64,000 nucleotides of DNA from Blautia schinkii (lineage in GTDB: Bacteria; Bacillota; Clostridia; Lachnospirales; Lachnospiraceae): NCBI RefSeq assembly GCF_013304825.1, contig NZ_JAAWUO010000017.1, positions 40,585-104,584 on the forward strand, read 5' to 3'. The stretch's first letter is position 1; each line of letters opens with the position of its first letter. A model generated the notes under the pieces. That model made no database searches. It saw nothing but the letters and a program-made list of their open reading frames with translations, and had not been told where the DNA came from. The position numbers and the translations under genes are program-made. Below, piece after piece: positions 52,047 through 61,272 of the stretch.

Positions 52047-52460
52047 TTATTTGTTTTCCGCAAGATATTCTTCTGTAAGAGCAACCGCATCTGTGATACA
52101 CTGTGGGCAGCTGCAGAGAACCTTGCCTGTCTCCACACCTTTTAATTCACGGCAGATACAGGAGCCGTTTTTTTCTTTGAATTTCCCGATATAGGTGCGA
52201 AGCTTTTTGTAAGTGTCACCTTTGGTTTTGGAACCTTCTTCAGTGTTTCCGCGGCTGTTGGAAAGTCCGATGATCATAGCCATTCCGGAAAGAGCACCGC
52301 ACATTTCCATAACACCCATTCCAAGTCCGAAGCCCTCGGCAATACGGAACATCTCGTTTTCATCAATGCCAAATTCCCGGCAGAAAGAACAGGCAACTGC
52401 CTGTGCACAATTACAGCCATTCTCGTGTAATTTTGTAGCGTATTCAGCTTTTGTACTCAT
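52047..52460 (-). CDS. C_GCAxxG_C_C family redox-type protein
   Basis: A 137-residue cysteine-rich protein of the C_GCAxxG_C_C family. Signature pieces are GCNCAQAV (about 15-22), MCGALSG (about 53-59), GSCICRELKG and CSCPQCITDA toward the end. Members are often found next to redox or metal proteins, and some are suggested to be thiol/redox carriers; the role is not established. AGGAGG precedes the ATG. It lies downstream of pepV on minus but that gene runs toward it from the other side of a 20-base gap, so the two may be on one transcript. Confidence 0.85.
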   Translation of the reverse strand: MSTKAEYATKLHENGCNCAQAVACSFCREFGIDENEMFRIAEGFGLGMGVMEMCGALSGMAMIIGLSNSRGNTEEGSKTKGDTYKKLRTYIGKFKEKNGSCICRELKGVETGKVLCSCPQCITDAVALTEEYLAENK

Positions 52461-52480
52461 GATTTCTTATCCTCCTGATT

Positions 52481-53839
52481 TCAGATCGCAAGTAGGTTTT
52501 TGATCGCTTCCATATAGATCAGTACCGCTTCTTCCATACCGGAGACCAGGATAAATTCATCGGCTCCGTGGATGCGGTAGTCAATTCCCTCTTTTTCAGG
52601 TCCGAAGGCTATGATGTTTTTGAGGGATTTTGCGTAAGTGCCGCCTCCGATGACTACCGGTTTATGTTCAGTGTCACCTGTTACATCTGTGTAGGCTTTA
52701 TACAGTGCGTTTACGAGAGGAGATTCTTTTGGGAAGAATAACGGTGCGCCAACTTCAACGATCTCAATGCGGCCGTTTTTGTCTTCCAGTTTACCCTCAC
52801 ACATTTTGCGGAGTTCTGCCTCACCAAGTGTTACAGGAACACGGATGTCGATGGTGCAGGAGATCACTCCGTTTTCTGTTTTGACGATTCCGTTGCAGAA
52901 TGTCAGGTCGCCGTATTCATCTGCAAATTTCAGGCCAATACCAGAACCGTCGCAGGAAGTTCCAAGATGAGAATTATAGAATTCTACAAAATCATCCTCG
53001 AATCCGGCTTTTGCAAGGCATTCGAAAGTTACGCCTGCAGCATTGACACCAAGTGCCGGTGTGCTGGCATGGGCAGGAACACCTTTGGCATAAATGGTAA
53101 GCTCACCGTTTTCTTCTGTTACTTTGTATTCCTGAAGTTTACTCTGGGACAGTGCTGCTTCCAGTTTTTCTTTCAGGCCGGCATCTGCAGGAATCACAGT
53201 TGTGCAGGTGTCGCACATTGCATTTGCAACAAAGCCGCCGTTTGCAGAGATGATGCGGGTATTTTTAGAATAGGCCATCATAAATGCACGGCCTTTTTCA
53301 CCGTGGATACACGGGAAGCTGGCATCCGGTGTGAAACCGCAGGAAAGCTCTTCTGCTACCTGATTGTAGTGTGCCATACATCTGGAACCTGTTTCCTCGT
53401 TGCAGCCCATGATCAGGCGGACTCTTTTGTTCAGCTTCACGCCGTGGTCGCGGAGAAGCTTCATGGCATAAAGCGCCTCCAGGATAGGGCCTTTGTCATC
53501 AGTGGTTCCACGGCCGTATACATGATCGCCTTCACGGGTAAGGCTGAACGGATCGTAGGTCCAGTCTCCACCTACAGGAACGATATCCAGATGACCGGCG
53601 ATGCCGACGATCTCATCGCCCTCACCCATTTCGGCATAACCACAGTAGTTATCCAGGTTTACGGTTTTAAAGCCAAGCTCTTCGGCAATCTTAAGTCCTT
53701 CTTCCAGGGCTTTTGCAGGGCCCTCACCGAATGGCTTTCCCTCGGAAGGTGTACCGAGCTGGGAGTCAATGGCAACCAGTCTGCCAAGATTTGTGAGCAT
53801 TTCTTCTGATAATGCGTGGATTTCCTTTTTAATATCCAT
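52481..53839 (-). CDS. pepV: M20-family dipeptidase (PepV/Sapep type)
   Basis: A 452-residue cytoplasmic metallopeptidase that cleaves dipeptides. Two-zinc site residues are visible in GHLDIVPVGGDW (His), GRGTTDDKGP (bridging Asp) and CNEETGSR (catalytic Glu followed by metal-binding residue); the Sapep/PepV group has a long lid domain (about 190-330). The frame extends 42 codons upstream, but CAGGAGGAAATC precedes ATG 53839. Single gene with no obvious peptide transporter beside it. Confidence 0.9.
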   Translation of the reverse strand: MDIKKEIHALSEEMLTNLGRLVAIDSQLGTPSEGKPFGEGPAKALEEGLKIAEELGFKTVNLDNYCGYAEMGEGDEIVGIAGHLDIVPVGGDWTYDPFSLTREGDHVYGRGTTDDKGPILEALYAMKLLRDHGVKLNKRVRLIMGCNEETGSRCMAHYNQVAEELSCGFTPDASFPCIHGEKGRAFMMAYSKNTRIISANGGFVANAMCDTCTTVIPADAGLKEKLEAALSQSKLQEYKVTEENGELTIYAKGVPAHASTPALGVNAAGVTFECLAKAGFEDDFVEFYNSHLGTSCDGSGIGLKFADEYGDLTFCNGIVKTENGVISCTIDIRVPVTLGEAELRKMCEGKLEDKNGRIEIVEVGAPLFFPKESPLVNALYKAYTDVTGDTEHKPVVIGGGTYAKSLKNIIAFGPEKEGIDYRIHGADEFILVSGMEEAVLIYMEAIKNLLAI

Positions 53840-54035
53840 ATTGATTTCCTCCTGTTTACAGCGTTCCGGAAAGTGACAGGAGGGAACGCTGATGTTATGA
53901 GCTCTATTATAGCACAGATCGTAATGAACGGTAGAGTAGATTTTTACCTGTTGAAGACGTACCAATCCATTCGGCAGAACCCTTCAGGTCCTTTGGGCAT
54001 ATGCTAAAATCAGAAGTCAAAAAAGGAGTATCTGT

Positions 54036-55061
54036 ATGAAAAATAAAAAATGGATCGCACTGGCAGCTGCAGTTGTGCTGGCAGTGACGGCGTTGCCGAT
54101 GACAGTCTTTGCAGCAAAGAAAGATAAGGAAGAGGAGAAATTGAGCAAAGTCACTTTAAATGAAGTGGCGCATTCGATTTTCTACGCACCTCAGTATGTT
54201 GCGATCGAGGAGGGATATTTTGCTGAGGAAGGTCTGGATCTGACACTGGTGACGGGATTTGGAGCAGATAAAACGATGACTGCTGTAATCTCCGGTGAGG
54301 CAGATATCGGATTTATGGGCGCAGAAGCATCTGTCTATGCTTATCAGGAGGGTGCAACTGATCCTGTCGTGAATTTCGCACAGTTAACCCAGCGTGCAGG
54401 GAATTTCCTTGTGGCGAGAGAAGAGATGCCTGATTTCAAATGGGAGGATCTGAAAGGGAAGAAGGTTCTTGGCGGTCGTAAGGGTGGCATGCCGGAAATG
54501 GTATTTGAATATATTCTGAAGAAAAACGGCATTGATCCGCAAAAGGATCTGACTATTGACCAGAGTATCGATTTCGGTTCCACAGCGGCAGCTTTTACCG
54601 GTGATGATTCAGCTGCATATACTGTAGAGTTCGAACCGTCAGCCACGATCCTGGAAAAAGAAGGCGGGGGGTATGTGGTGGCATCTCTTGGAGAAGCATC
54701 CGGATATGTGCCTTACACATCCTACAGTGCAAAAGCAAGCTACATGAAAGAAAATCCTGAGATCATCCAGAAATTTACCGATGCACTTCAGAAGGGGATG
54801 GACTATGTGCAGAGCCATACGCCGGAGGAAATCGCAGAAGTGATCGCACCGCAGTTCAAGGAAACAGATATTGAAACTATCACTACTATTGTAAAACGCT
54901 ATTACGACCAGGATACCTGGAAAGAAAATCTTATTTTTGAGAAACACAGTTTTGAGCTTCTTCAGGATATCCTGGAAGATGCAGGAGAACTGTCTCAGCG
55001 GGTGAACTATGAAGATCTGGTCCAGACATCCAGTGCAGAAAAGGCATCAAAAGATAAATAA
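54036..55061 (+). CDS. Orphan NMT1/THI5-type ABC substrate-binding protein
   Basis: A 341-residue exported binding protein with a signal peptide (about 1-27) and no lipobox. The SsuA/ThiY-type fold shows in YAPQYVAIEEGYFAEEGLDLTLV, ISGEADIGFMGAEA and LKGKKVLGGRKGG. Known relatives bind sulfonates, nitrate, thiamine precursors or other small organics. No permease or ATPase gene is adjacent; the flanks are pepV (divergent) and a terminator. It could work with a transport system encoded elsewhere. AAAAGGAG precedes the ATG. Confidence 0.82.
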   Translation: MKNKKWIALAAAVVLAVTALPMTVFAAKKDKEEEKLSKVTLNEVAHSIFYAPQYVAIEEGYFAEEGLDLTLVTGFGADKTMTAVISGEADIGFMGAEASVYAYQEGATDPVVNFAQLTQRAGNFLVAREEMPDFKWEDLKGKKVLGGRKGGMPEMVFEYILKKNGIDPQKDLTIDQSIDFGSTAAAFTGDDSAAYTVEFEPSATILEKEGGGYVVASLGEASGYVPYTSYSAKASYMKENPEIIQKFTDALQKGMDYVQSHTPEEIAEVIAPQFKETDIETITTIVKRYYDQDTWKENLIFEKHSFELLQDILEDAGELSQRVNYEDLVQTSSAEKASKDK

Positions 55062-55095
55062 TAAAAAAGTTTAAAAAGTTTAAAAGAAAGAGAAG

Positions 55096-55132
55096 AAATC
55101 CCTGTGGATCTATAAAATATCCACAGGGATTT
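55096..55132 (+). terminator. Terminator of the orphan binding-protein gene
   Basis: AAATCCCTGTGGAT and ATCCACAGGGATTT are perfect 14-base complements around a 9-base loop, followed by TT. Confidence 0.85.
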
Positions 55133-55139
55133 TTAGCAT

Positions 55140-55479
55140 ATAAAGCAGAAAAAAAGGAAGATGATGCAAATATAAGTCACAAAATAGCAGAAAATGTAAA
55201 AAAACACAGTCTGAAAATGGCAGAGAATAAACAGATGAAATCTATAAACTAAACAATACATAATCGGTTTTTTACATATAAGACTAGAAAGTATATGCTA
55301 CATTAAACGGATAAGCATAAAAATATGTCGAAATGCACAAAAAAATGGATAAAAAATTATAATAAATGCAGAAATAGTAAAAAACAGTTGAAAAACACTA
55401 AACAATATGCTATCTTTAGTTTAACAAAAAACGAAATGAACTAAACAAAATTTACGAAAAGTTTAAAGGAGGAAATGAG
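55140..55479 (+). promoter_or_regulatory. AT-rich promoter region of the sugar ABC operon with CTAAACAA repeats
   Basis: A 340-base stretch with no coding sequence. TTTACA (55271-55276), 17 bp, TATGCT (55294-55299) is the best promoter. The octamer CTAAACAA occurs three times (about 55247, 55398 and 55441), with the inverted form AGTTTAAC near 55417; these may be operators for the LacI-type regulator at 60215. AAAGGAGG precedes the first gene. Confidence 0.5.
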
Positions 55480-56718
55480 ATGAATTTTAAAAAGGTAATG
55501 GCAGCAGTACTTGCAGGAACAATGGTATTCGGAATGGCTTCTTCCGTAAGTGCAGCAACAGAGGTTTCTTTCTGGACACTGAACACAAGACAGAACGCAG
55601 TTGAGCCGATCGTAGAGGCATTCAACGAAGCAAACCCGGATATTAAAGTAACAGCTTCTTTCTATGACACAGATGGAATCAAGGATGCCTGCAAAGTAGC
55701 AGCTTCTTCCGATACACTTCCAAGTATGTGGTTTAACTGGGGCGGCAGTCTTGGAAGCTTCTATGAGGAGAATGGAAAGACATATGATCTTACGCAGTAT
55801 GCGAAAGATAACGGATGGAACGACAAATTTACAGAAGCTTCTTTAAATCTCTGTACATTTGAAAACAAGCTTTCCGGATATCCGACAAGCTACAATGCAC
55901 TTGGTGTTTACTATAATAAACAGATCTTTGAGGATAACGGAATCGAAGTTCCTGCTACATTCGAGGATTTCGAAGCAGCTCTTAAGACTCTGAAAGATAA
56001 CGGAGTTACACCAATGGATACAGCCGGACTTAACGGATGGCATGTAATGAGATGGTTTGAGCTTCTTGTTGAGCACTATGCAGGTGCTGAGCTTCATGAC
56101 AAGCTGAACACATTTGAGGAGAGCTGGAACTGTGATGCAGTAGTACAGGCTTTTGAGAAATATAAAGAGTGGGTTGACGCAGGATACTTCCCGGATGGTT
56201 TCCTTACACTTGACCCGAACGATACCATCATGGCAATGGGTACAGGAGAGTGTGCAATGGATCTCCAGGGACAGTGGTATGACGGACAGTTCATCCAGAA
56301 TGATCTTGATCCTAACAATTATGGTGTATTTGCATTCCCGTCAGGTGATGACAACCGTATGTCTGCTTTCGCAGAGATGACACAGTTCAATGCTAATCTT
56401 TCTGATGAAGAACTTGATGCATGCGTGAAGTTCATGGATTACTATCAGAGCGATGAGAATGTTGCAGAGTATGGTGAGTACTATAACGTACCGCTTCCTG
56501 TACAGGGCGCTGAAGCTCCGGCTGAGCAGGTCAACGTAAACGGTATGCTTGAAACATCTAATGAGAACGGTACATTCACGATCACTGACCAGGCATTCCC
56601 GACAGAGGTTGCAGATGTTCTCTTTAATGCACAGGATGCAGTTGCAAACGGCGAGATGACACCGGAAGATGCAGCTGCTAATATCCAGAAAGCAATCGAG
56701 GAATATCAGGCTAAATAA
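55480..56718 (+). CDS. Sugar ABC transporter substrate-binding protein (family 1)
   Basis: A 412-residue exported solute-binding protein, cluster related to MsmE/MalE/UgpB. Signal peptide 1-25 (ending SVSAAT); no lipobox Cys, unlike many Gram-positive homologues. Typical segments are VSFWTLNTRQNAVEPIVEAFN, MWFNWGGSL and FPSGDDN. First gene of an importer operon with two permeases and a cytoplasmic glycosidase-like gene; a hairpin after it (56735-56768) likely keeps its level above that of the permeases. The ligand is probably an oligosaccharide. Confidence 0.9.
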   Translation: MNFKKVMAAVLAGTMVFGMASSVSAATEVSFWTLNTRQNAVEPIVEAFNEANPDIKVTASFYDTDGIKDACKVAASSDTLPSMWFNWGGSLGSFYEENGKTYDLTQYAKDNGWNDKFTEASLNLCTFENKLSGYPTSYNALGVYYNKQIFEDNGIEVPATFEDFEAALKTLKDNGVTPMDTAGLNGWHVMRWFELLVEHYAGAELHDKLNTFEESWNCDAVVQAFEKYKEWVDAGYFPDGFLTLDPNDTIMAMGTGECAMDLQGQWYDGQFIQNDLDPNNYGVFAFPSGDDNRMSAFAEMTQFNANLSDEELDACVKFMDYYQSDENVAEYGEYYNVPLPVQGAEAPAEQVNVNGMLETSNENGTFTITDQAFPTEVADVLFNAQDAVANGEMTPEDAAANIQKAIEEYQAK

Positions 56719-56734
56719 TCATAAAAGCATAACG

Positions 56735-56768
56735 GAGCGGCCAGAGCGCGGGCTTTGGCCGCTCTTTT
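56735..56768 (+). terminator. Intercistronic attenuator hairpin
   Basis: GAGCGGCCA and TGGCCGCTC form a 9-bp GC-rich stem, extended by AGC/GCT, followed by TTTT. Its place between binding protein and permease genes suggests partial termination to make excess binding protein. Confidence 0.75.
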
Positions 56769-56791
56769 ACGAAAAATGGAGGTAATCCGGA

Positions 56792-57664
56792 ATGAAGAAA
56801 AAAAGCAAAATTGATTTTGGTGCATATGCGTTTCTGATACCGGCAGCAGTGATCTACCTTTCCGTTATTGTAATACCTGTATTTTATTCACTGTTTATCA
56901 GTCTGTTTAAATGGAACGGTGTTGCGGAGAAGGAATTTGTAGGTCTGGCAAACTATATCAATTTGTTTACAAATGATGCGACATTTATGATCGCGTTGAA
57001 GAATAACCTGATCTGGATCGTGCTGACGATCGTACTTATGATGACGGTTTCTCTTGGATTTGCAGTAATCCTTAATAAACAGTTCCGCGGACGTACTGTG
57101 TTCCGTGCATTCTTCTATTTTCCATGTGTTATCGCACCGATCGCAGTAGCGATCATCTGGAGATGGATCTACAACCCGAATATCGGCTTTATCAATCAGT
57201 TTTTCAAAGTACTTGGAATTAATTTTAAACAGACATGGATCTCCGATCCGAAGGTTAGCCTGTATGCAATTTTTGCAGCAGCACTGTGGCAGGGAATCGG
57301 CCAGCCTATGATCCTTTTCCTGGCAGGACTTCAGTCAGTATCACCGGATGTCCTTGAGGCAGCAACAATTGACGGTGCAGGCCCGATCCGTAAATTCTTC
57401 AGTGTTACGGTACCGCTTATGAAAGAAACATTCGTTATGGTTCTTGCAACTCTGATCGTAGCAGCTATGAAGGTTTACGATATTGTACAGGGTCTTACAG
57501 GCGGCGGCCCGAACAACTCCACCCAAGTTCTTGCTACATATATGTATTCACAGACATTCCAGTATAACAATGTAGGTATGGGAACTGCGGTTGCATGTAT
57601 CATGGTAGTTATGATGCTTGTAGTAATCATTCCGTATATTTCCTTTACAGCAAAAGAAAAGTAG
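56792..57664 (+). CDS. Sugar ABC transporter permease (MalF/UgpA type)
   Basis: A 290-residue inner-membrane permease with six helices. The EAA loop reads EAATIDGAGPIRKFFSVTVPLMKETF (about 188-213), the ATPase contact. KRSK-like basic N-terminus and RWIYNPNIGFIN are typical of the family. AATGGAGG precedes the ATG. Acts with the permease at 57677 and, since no ATPase gene is present, probably with MsmK. Confidence 0.93.
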   Translation: MKKKSKIDFGAYAFLIPAAVIYLSVIVIPVFYSLFISLFKWNGVAEKEFVGLANYINLFTNDATFMIALKNNLIWIVLTIVLMMTVSLGFAVILNKQFRGRTVFRAFFYFPCVIAPIAVAIIWRWIYNPNIGFINQFFKVLGINFKQTWISDPKVSLYAIFAAALWQGIGQPMILFLAGLQSVSPDVLEAATIDGAGPIRKFFSVTVPLMKETFVMVLATLIVAAMKVYDIVQGLTGGGPNNSTQVLATYMYSQTFQYNNVGMGTAVACIMVVMMLVVIIPYISFTAKEK

Positions 57665-57676
57665 GAGGTGCAGACA

Positions 57677-58516
57677 ATGGACGGAAAAAGTAAAAAAATC
57701 ACAAAAAAAGTGCTGCTGTATGTGCTTCTGATCATTCTTGCGCTGATCTGGATCGTGCCAATTTTCACACTTGTTGTAACAGCACTGAAACATAAAAAAG
57801 ATTTCATGAGCGGTTTAAGTCTGTTCCAGCTTCCTGCTGAGATTGCATGGGACAACTTTACAAATGCCATCACAAAAGGAAATCTTTTCAACTATATGAA
57901 AAATGACCTGATTATTTCCTGCCTGAAAGTGCCGCTTGGTATCTTCGTAGGAGCTATGGCTTCCTTTGCATTAACACGACTGAACATCAAACATCGTGTG
58001 GGGCTTTTTGTATTCTTCCTTATTGGTATGATGCTTCCGATGCAGACAGCACTTGTGCCGATTAATATTATCTACAGCAAACTGAATCTTCTGAACACAT
58101 ACTTCGGATTATTCTATGTATATATCGGATTTGGTATTTCCTACTGTATCCTGATCATGAGAGGTTTCATGCTGGGAATTCCGAAAGATATTGATGAGGC
58201 TGCATGTATTGACGGATGTAATAAATGGCAGCTTTTTTACAAGATCATCCTGCCGATCGCAAAACCGGCGATCGCAACACTGTTTATCACAGATTTCCTT
58301 TCCACATGGAATGAGTATCTTCTGGCAAGCGTTATCATCAACGACAATGCCATGAAGACAGTACCAGTTGGTATTATGACATTCGTAGGTGAGCACGGAA
58401 CAGATTATGGTTATCTGTGTGCAGGTGTACTTGTTTCTGTTATACCGGTTATGGTTGTATACCTGATCTTCCAGAGATATTTCGTAGAAGGTATGGCCGG
58501 AGCAGTTAAATCATGA
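57677..58516 (+). CDS. Sugar ABC transporter permease (MalG/UgpE type)
   Basis: A 279-residue permease with six helices and the EAA loop EAACIDGCNKWQLFYKIILPIAKPAI (about 176-201). The in-frame GTG 57668 overlaps the ribosome binding site TAGGAGG (57662-57668), so ATG 57677 is the start. It lies 12 bases after the first permease. The C-terminal QRYFVEGMAGAVKS is the family ending. Confidence 0.93.
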   Translation: MDGKSKKITKKVLLYVLLIILALIWIVPIFTLVVTALKHKKDFMSGLSLFQLPAEIAWDNFTNAITKGNLFNYMKNDLIISCLKVPLGIFVGAMASFALTRLNIKHRVGLFVFFLIGMMLPMQTALVPINIIYSKLNLLNTYFGLFYVYIGFGISYCILIMRGFMLGIPKDIDEAACIDGCNKWQLFYKIILPIAKPAIATLFITDFLSTWNEYLLASVIINDNAMKTVPVGIMTFVGEHGTDYGYLCAGVLVSVIPVMVVYLIFQRYFVEGMAGAVKS

Positions 58517-58587
58517 TATCAGATGCAGGCAGCACAGCGGATCGTGAACAGCCGCCTGGATGACTACAGAAAGAAAGAGGACGACTT

Positions 58588-60114
58588 ATGAGTACTTGCA
58601 AATATACAGAATCCGTAGAAAAATGGGGAACCTTTGAAGCAGAAATGTCAGGCAGACATGAGGGAAATCCGTTTACCGATTATGCAATTCAGGGAACCTT
58701 TAAAGGCAAAGAAGAGACAAAAACCGTAGATGGTTTCTATGATGGAGACGGAATTTACCGTGTACGTTTCATGCCATCCTTTGAAGGAGATTATACATTT
58801 GAGATCAAAGGAAGCTTTTCCGATGAGGTGTACACAGGTGCATTCCATGTAACACCTGCACAAGAAGACAACCATGGACCTGTTCGCGTATCCTACACTT
58901 ATCACATGGCATATGAAGATGGAAAACCATATTATTCTATCGGAACAACATGTTATGTATGGGAGCTTCAGAGCGAGGAGCTTCAGAAACAGACACTGGA
59001 GACACTGGCAGACAGTGCATTTAATAAGATCCGTTTCTGCGTATTCCCGAAACATTATGACTACAACCTGAATGAGCCGATCAGCTATCCATATGAAGGA
59101 ACTCCGATGGACAGTTCTGTACTGACATCTGAGAATTTTCTGGAATATGTTGGCTGTGCAGAGGGTAATAACTTCGATTACAAGAGATTTAATGTGAAAC
59201 ATTTCCAGCATATCGATGACTGCGTAAAGAAGCTGATGGAGCTGGGTATTGAGGCTGACATCATTGTGATGCATCCATATGACAGATGGGGCTTCAGTGA
59301 GATGAGTGCAGAGTGTGATGATCTTTACTGGAAATATCTCATTGCCAGAGTGAGTGCATACAGAAACGTATGGTGGTCTCTTGCGAATGAGTACGATCTT
59401 TTCCCGAAAAAGACAACTGAGGACTGGGAGCGTTACGCATCCATCATCCAGGAAAAGGATGTATACAATCATCTTCGCTCCATCCATAACTGCAAGAGCT
59501 TCTATGATTACACAAGACCATGGATCACTCACTGCAGCATCCAGAGACAGGATCTTTACAAATCCTCTGAGATGGTAAATGAGTGGCGTATCCGATACAA
59601 GAAACCGGTAGTTCTGGATGAGATCGCATATGAAGGAAATATCCAGCACGGCTGGGGAAATATCAGCGGAAAGGAAATGACAAGACGTTTCTGGGAAGCA
59701 TTCTGCAGAGGTGCATATCCGGGACACGGAGAAACCTATATGAATGATGAGGGAATTCTCTGGTGGTCTCATGGCGGCAAGCTTCACGGAGAAAGCCCTG
59801 AGAGATTTAAATTTCTCCAGAAAATTATGGAAGAAACTCCGGCGCCAGGTCTTCGTCCACTGGAAAATCAGTGGGATGAGGTTGGCGCAGCAGTAGATAA
59901 CAGTCTTCAGGATATTAAATATTATATTTTCTATTACAGCTTCATGCGTCCGTCATTCCGCGAGTATCATATTGATGATGAGACAGAATTTGAGGTAGAA
60001 GTAATTGATACCTGGAACATGACGATCGAGAAGAAAGGAATCTTTAAAGGCAAGTTCCGGATCGACCTGCCGGGAAGAGAGTATATGGCTGTGCGCGTGC
60101 GCGAGGTTAAGTGA
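58588..60114 (+). CDS. Cytoplasmic DUF5060/DUF5605 glycoside hydrolase-like protein
   Basis: A 508-residue protein without a signal peptide. An N-terminal beta-sandwich (DUF5060, about 1-95; SVEKWGTFEAEMSG, GEYTFEIKG-like GDYTFEIKG) is followed by a TIM-barrel like DUF4038 (about 100-420) and a C-terminal beta domain (DUF5605). SLANEYDLF (Glu268) fits the acid/base of a clan GH-A retaining glycosidase and VVLDEIAYEG (Glu345) the nucleophile. It follows the sugar permeases, so it probably hydrolyses the imported oligosaccharide. The specificity of such proteins is poorly known. Confidence 0.82.
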   Translation: MSTCKYTESVEKWGTFEAEMSGRHEGNPFTDYAIQGTFKGKEETKTVDGFYDGDGIYRVRFMPSFEGDYTFEIKGSFSDEVYTGAFHVTPAQEDNHGPVRVSYTYHMAYEDGKPYYSIGTTCYVWELQSEELQKQTLETLADSAFNKIRFCVFPKHYDYNLNEPISYPYEGTPMDSSVLTSENFLEYVGCAEGNNFDYKRFNVKHFQHIDDCVKKLMELGIEADIIVMHPYDRWGFSEMSAECDDLYWKYLIARVSAYRNVWWSLANEYDLFPKKTTEDWERYASIIQEKDVYNHLRSIHNCKSFYDYTRPWITHCSIQRQDLYKSSEMVNEWRIRYKKPVVLDEIAYEGNIQHGWGNISGKEMTRRFWEAFCRGAYPGHGETYMNDEGILWWSHGGKLHGESPERFKFLQKIMEETPAPGLRPLENQWDEVGAAVDNSLQDIKYYIFYYSFMRPSFREYHIDDETEFEVEVIDTWNMTIEKKGIFKGKFRIDLPGREYMAVRVREVK

Positions 60115-60120
60115 TTTATG

Positions 60121-60145
60121 GGGAGCTGCCGGAAAGGCGGCTCCC
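60121..60145 (+). terminator. Terminator of the sugar ABC operon
   Basis: GGGAGCTGCC and GGCGGCTCCC form a 10-bp stem (one mismatch) with a 5-base loop; the following T-rich stretch is short (TGCTTTAT), so partial read-through into the regulator gene is possible. Confidence 0.65.
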
Positions 60146-60214
60146 TGCTTTATGTTGACAGGAAAACCAAAAGTGTTTAGAATCAAGGAGAAGTTTAAAT
60201 CAAGAGGGATCAGA

Positions 60215-61243
60215 ATGAAGATAAAGGCAGCAGATATAGCGAGAAATCTTAATCTTTCCAAAGCAACGGTATCCCTGGTTTTAAACAATAAACCAGGAGT
60301 CAGTGAGAAAACCCGACGAAGGATTTTTGATTATATTGAAGAAGTTTCAGGAGAAGCAGAACGACAAAAAGAAGAAAAAGATAAGCAGGAATTAGAGAAT
60401 AAAAATATCATCAAGGTACTTTTTATTGATAATGCTCTCAGATTCCTCAAGGATTTTGAATTGGATGTATGCCCGGACAGCCTGACAATATTTGAACAGG
60501 AAGCCAGAAGAATGGGCTGTATCATCAGCGTGACTTATGCTTCTTCCGCAAAAAAAGAAGACGTGGAGCGTGTAGTGCGTGAGGCTAATGAGGAAAATGT
60601 GGCAGGCGTGATCCTGTATGCAACGGAGATGCAGCCGGATCAGTTTCCACCGTTCCGGGCAATCCGAAAGCCCATGGTGATCTATGACAATGATCTTGGA
60701 AATGAATATCATTGTGTTACCTTCGGTGGAGTGGAGGGAATCAGGGATTGCGTAGATTATCTGGTTTCCAGAGGATGCCGGAATATCAAATACATGGCCA
60801 ATACCCAGAATATCTTTAATTTCCAGCAGAGGCGTGCAGGATTCCGTGCAGGACTTCGGAAGAATGGCCTGCCACTGGAGAAAGAATCTATTTACCCGCT
60901 GGGAGAAACTACCAGTGAGGTATGTGAGGCAACACTGAAATATCTGGAGACTCATGAACTGCCGGATGCCTTTATCATGGAAAATTATCAGATTTCCATT
61001 GGCGTGATGCGGGCGTTACGGCAGAAGAAGATTTCGGTTCCGGAAGACATTTCTCTTCTGGGAGTAGATGAGATCCCGGATTATCTTACGGGAGATATCC
61101 TTCTTACCACACTTCGGATGGAGCATCTGGAACGTGCGCATGTGGCCATGCTTTTCCTGGAACAGGAGATGAAGGGGGCGATTTCCTGTAAATTCAAATC
61201 GTTTTCCACCTGCAAGATCATTCCGGGGCAGACGGTCAAATAA
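60215..61243 (+). CDS. LacI-family transcriptional regulator
   Basis: A 342-residue regulator. The HTH is KIKAADIARNLNLSKATVSLVLNNKPGVSEKTRRRI (1-40), with an unusually long charged linker (EEVSGEAERQKEEKDKQELENK) before the periplasmic-binding-type sensor (about 65-342). A longer frame starts at 60152, but AAGAGGG precedes ATG 60215. It lies right after the sugar ABC operon and probably represses it through the repeats at 55140-55479. The inducer is likely the transported sugar or its product. Confidence 0.9.
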   Translation: MKIKAADIARNLNLSKATVSLVLNNKPGVSEKTRRRIFDYIEEVSGEAERQKEEKDKQELENKNIIKVLFIDNALRFLKDFELDVCPDSLTIFEQEARRMGCIISVTYASSAKKEDVERVVREANEENVAGVILYATEMQPDQFPPFRAIRKPMVIYDNDLGNEYHCVTFGGVEGIRDCVDYLVSRGCRNIKYMANTQNIFNFQQRRAGFRAGLRKNGLPLEKESIYPLGETTSEVCEATLKYLETHELPDAFIMENYQISIGVMRALRQKKISVPEDISLLGVDEIPDYLTGDILLTTLRMEHLERAHVAMLFLEQEMKGAISCKFKSFSTCKIIPGQTVK

Positions 61244-61272
61244 AATGGAAATACAGATGAGGAGAAAATAAA

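Noticed and set aside
52967..53809. 280-codon plus-strand frame inside pepV
   Set aside because: Antisense shadow; the minus product has all PepV metal-site motifs.
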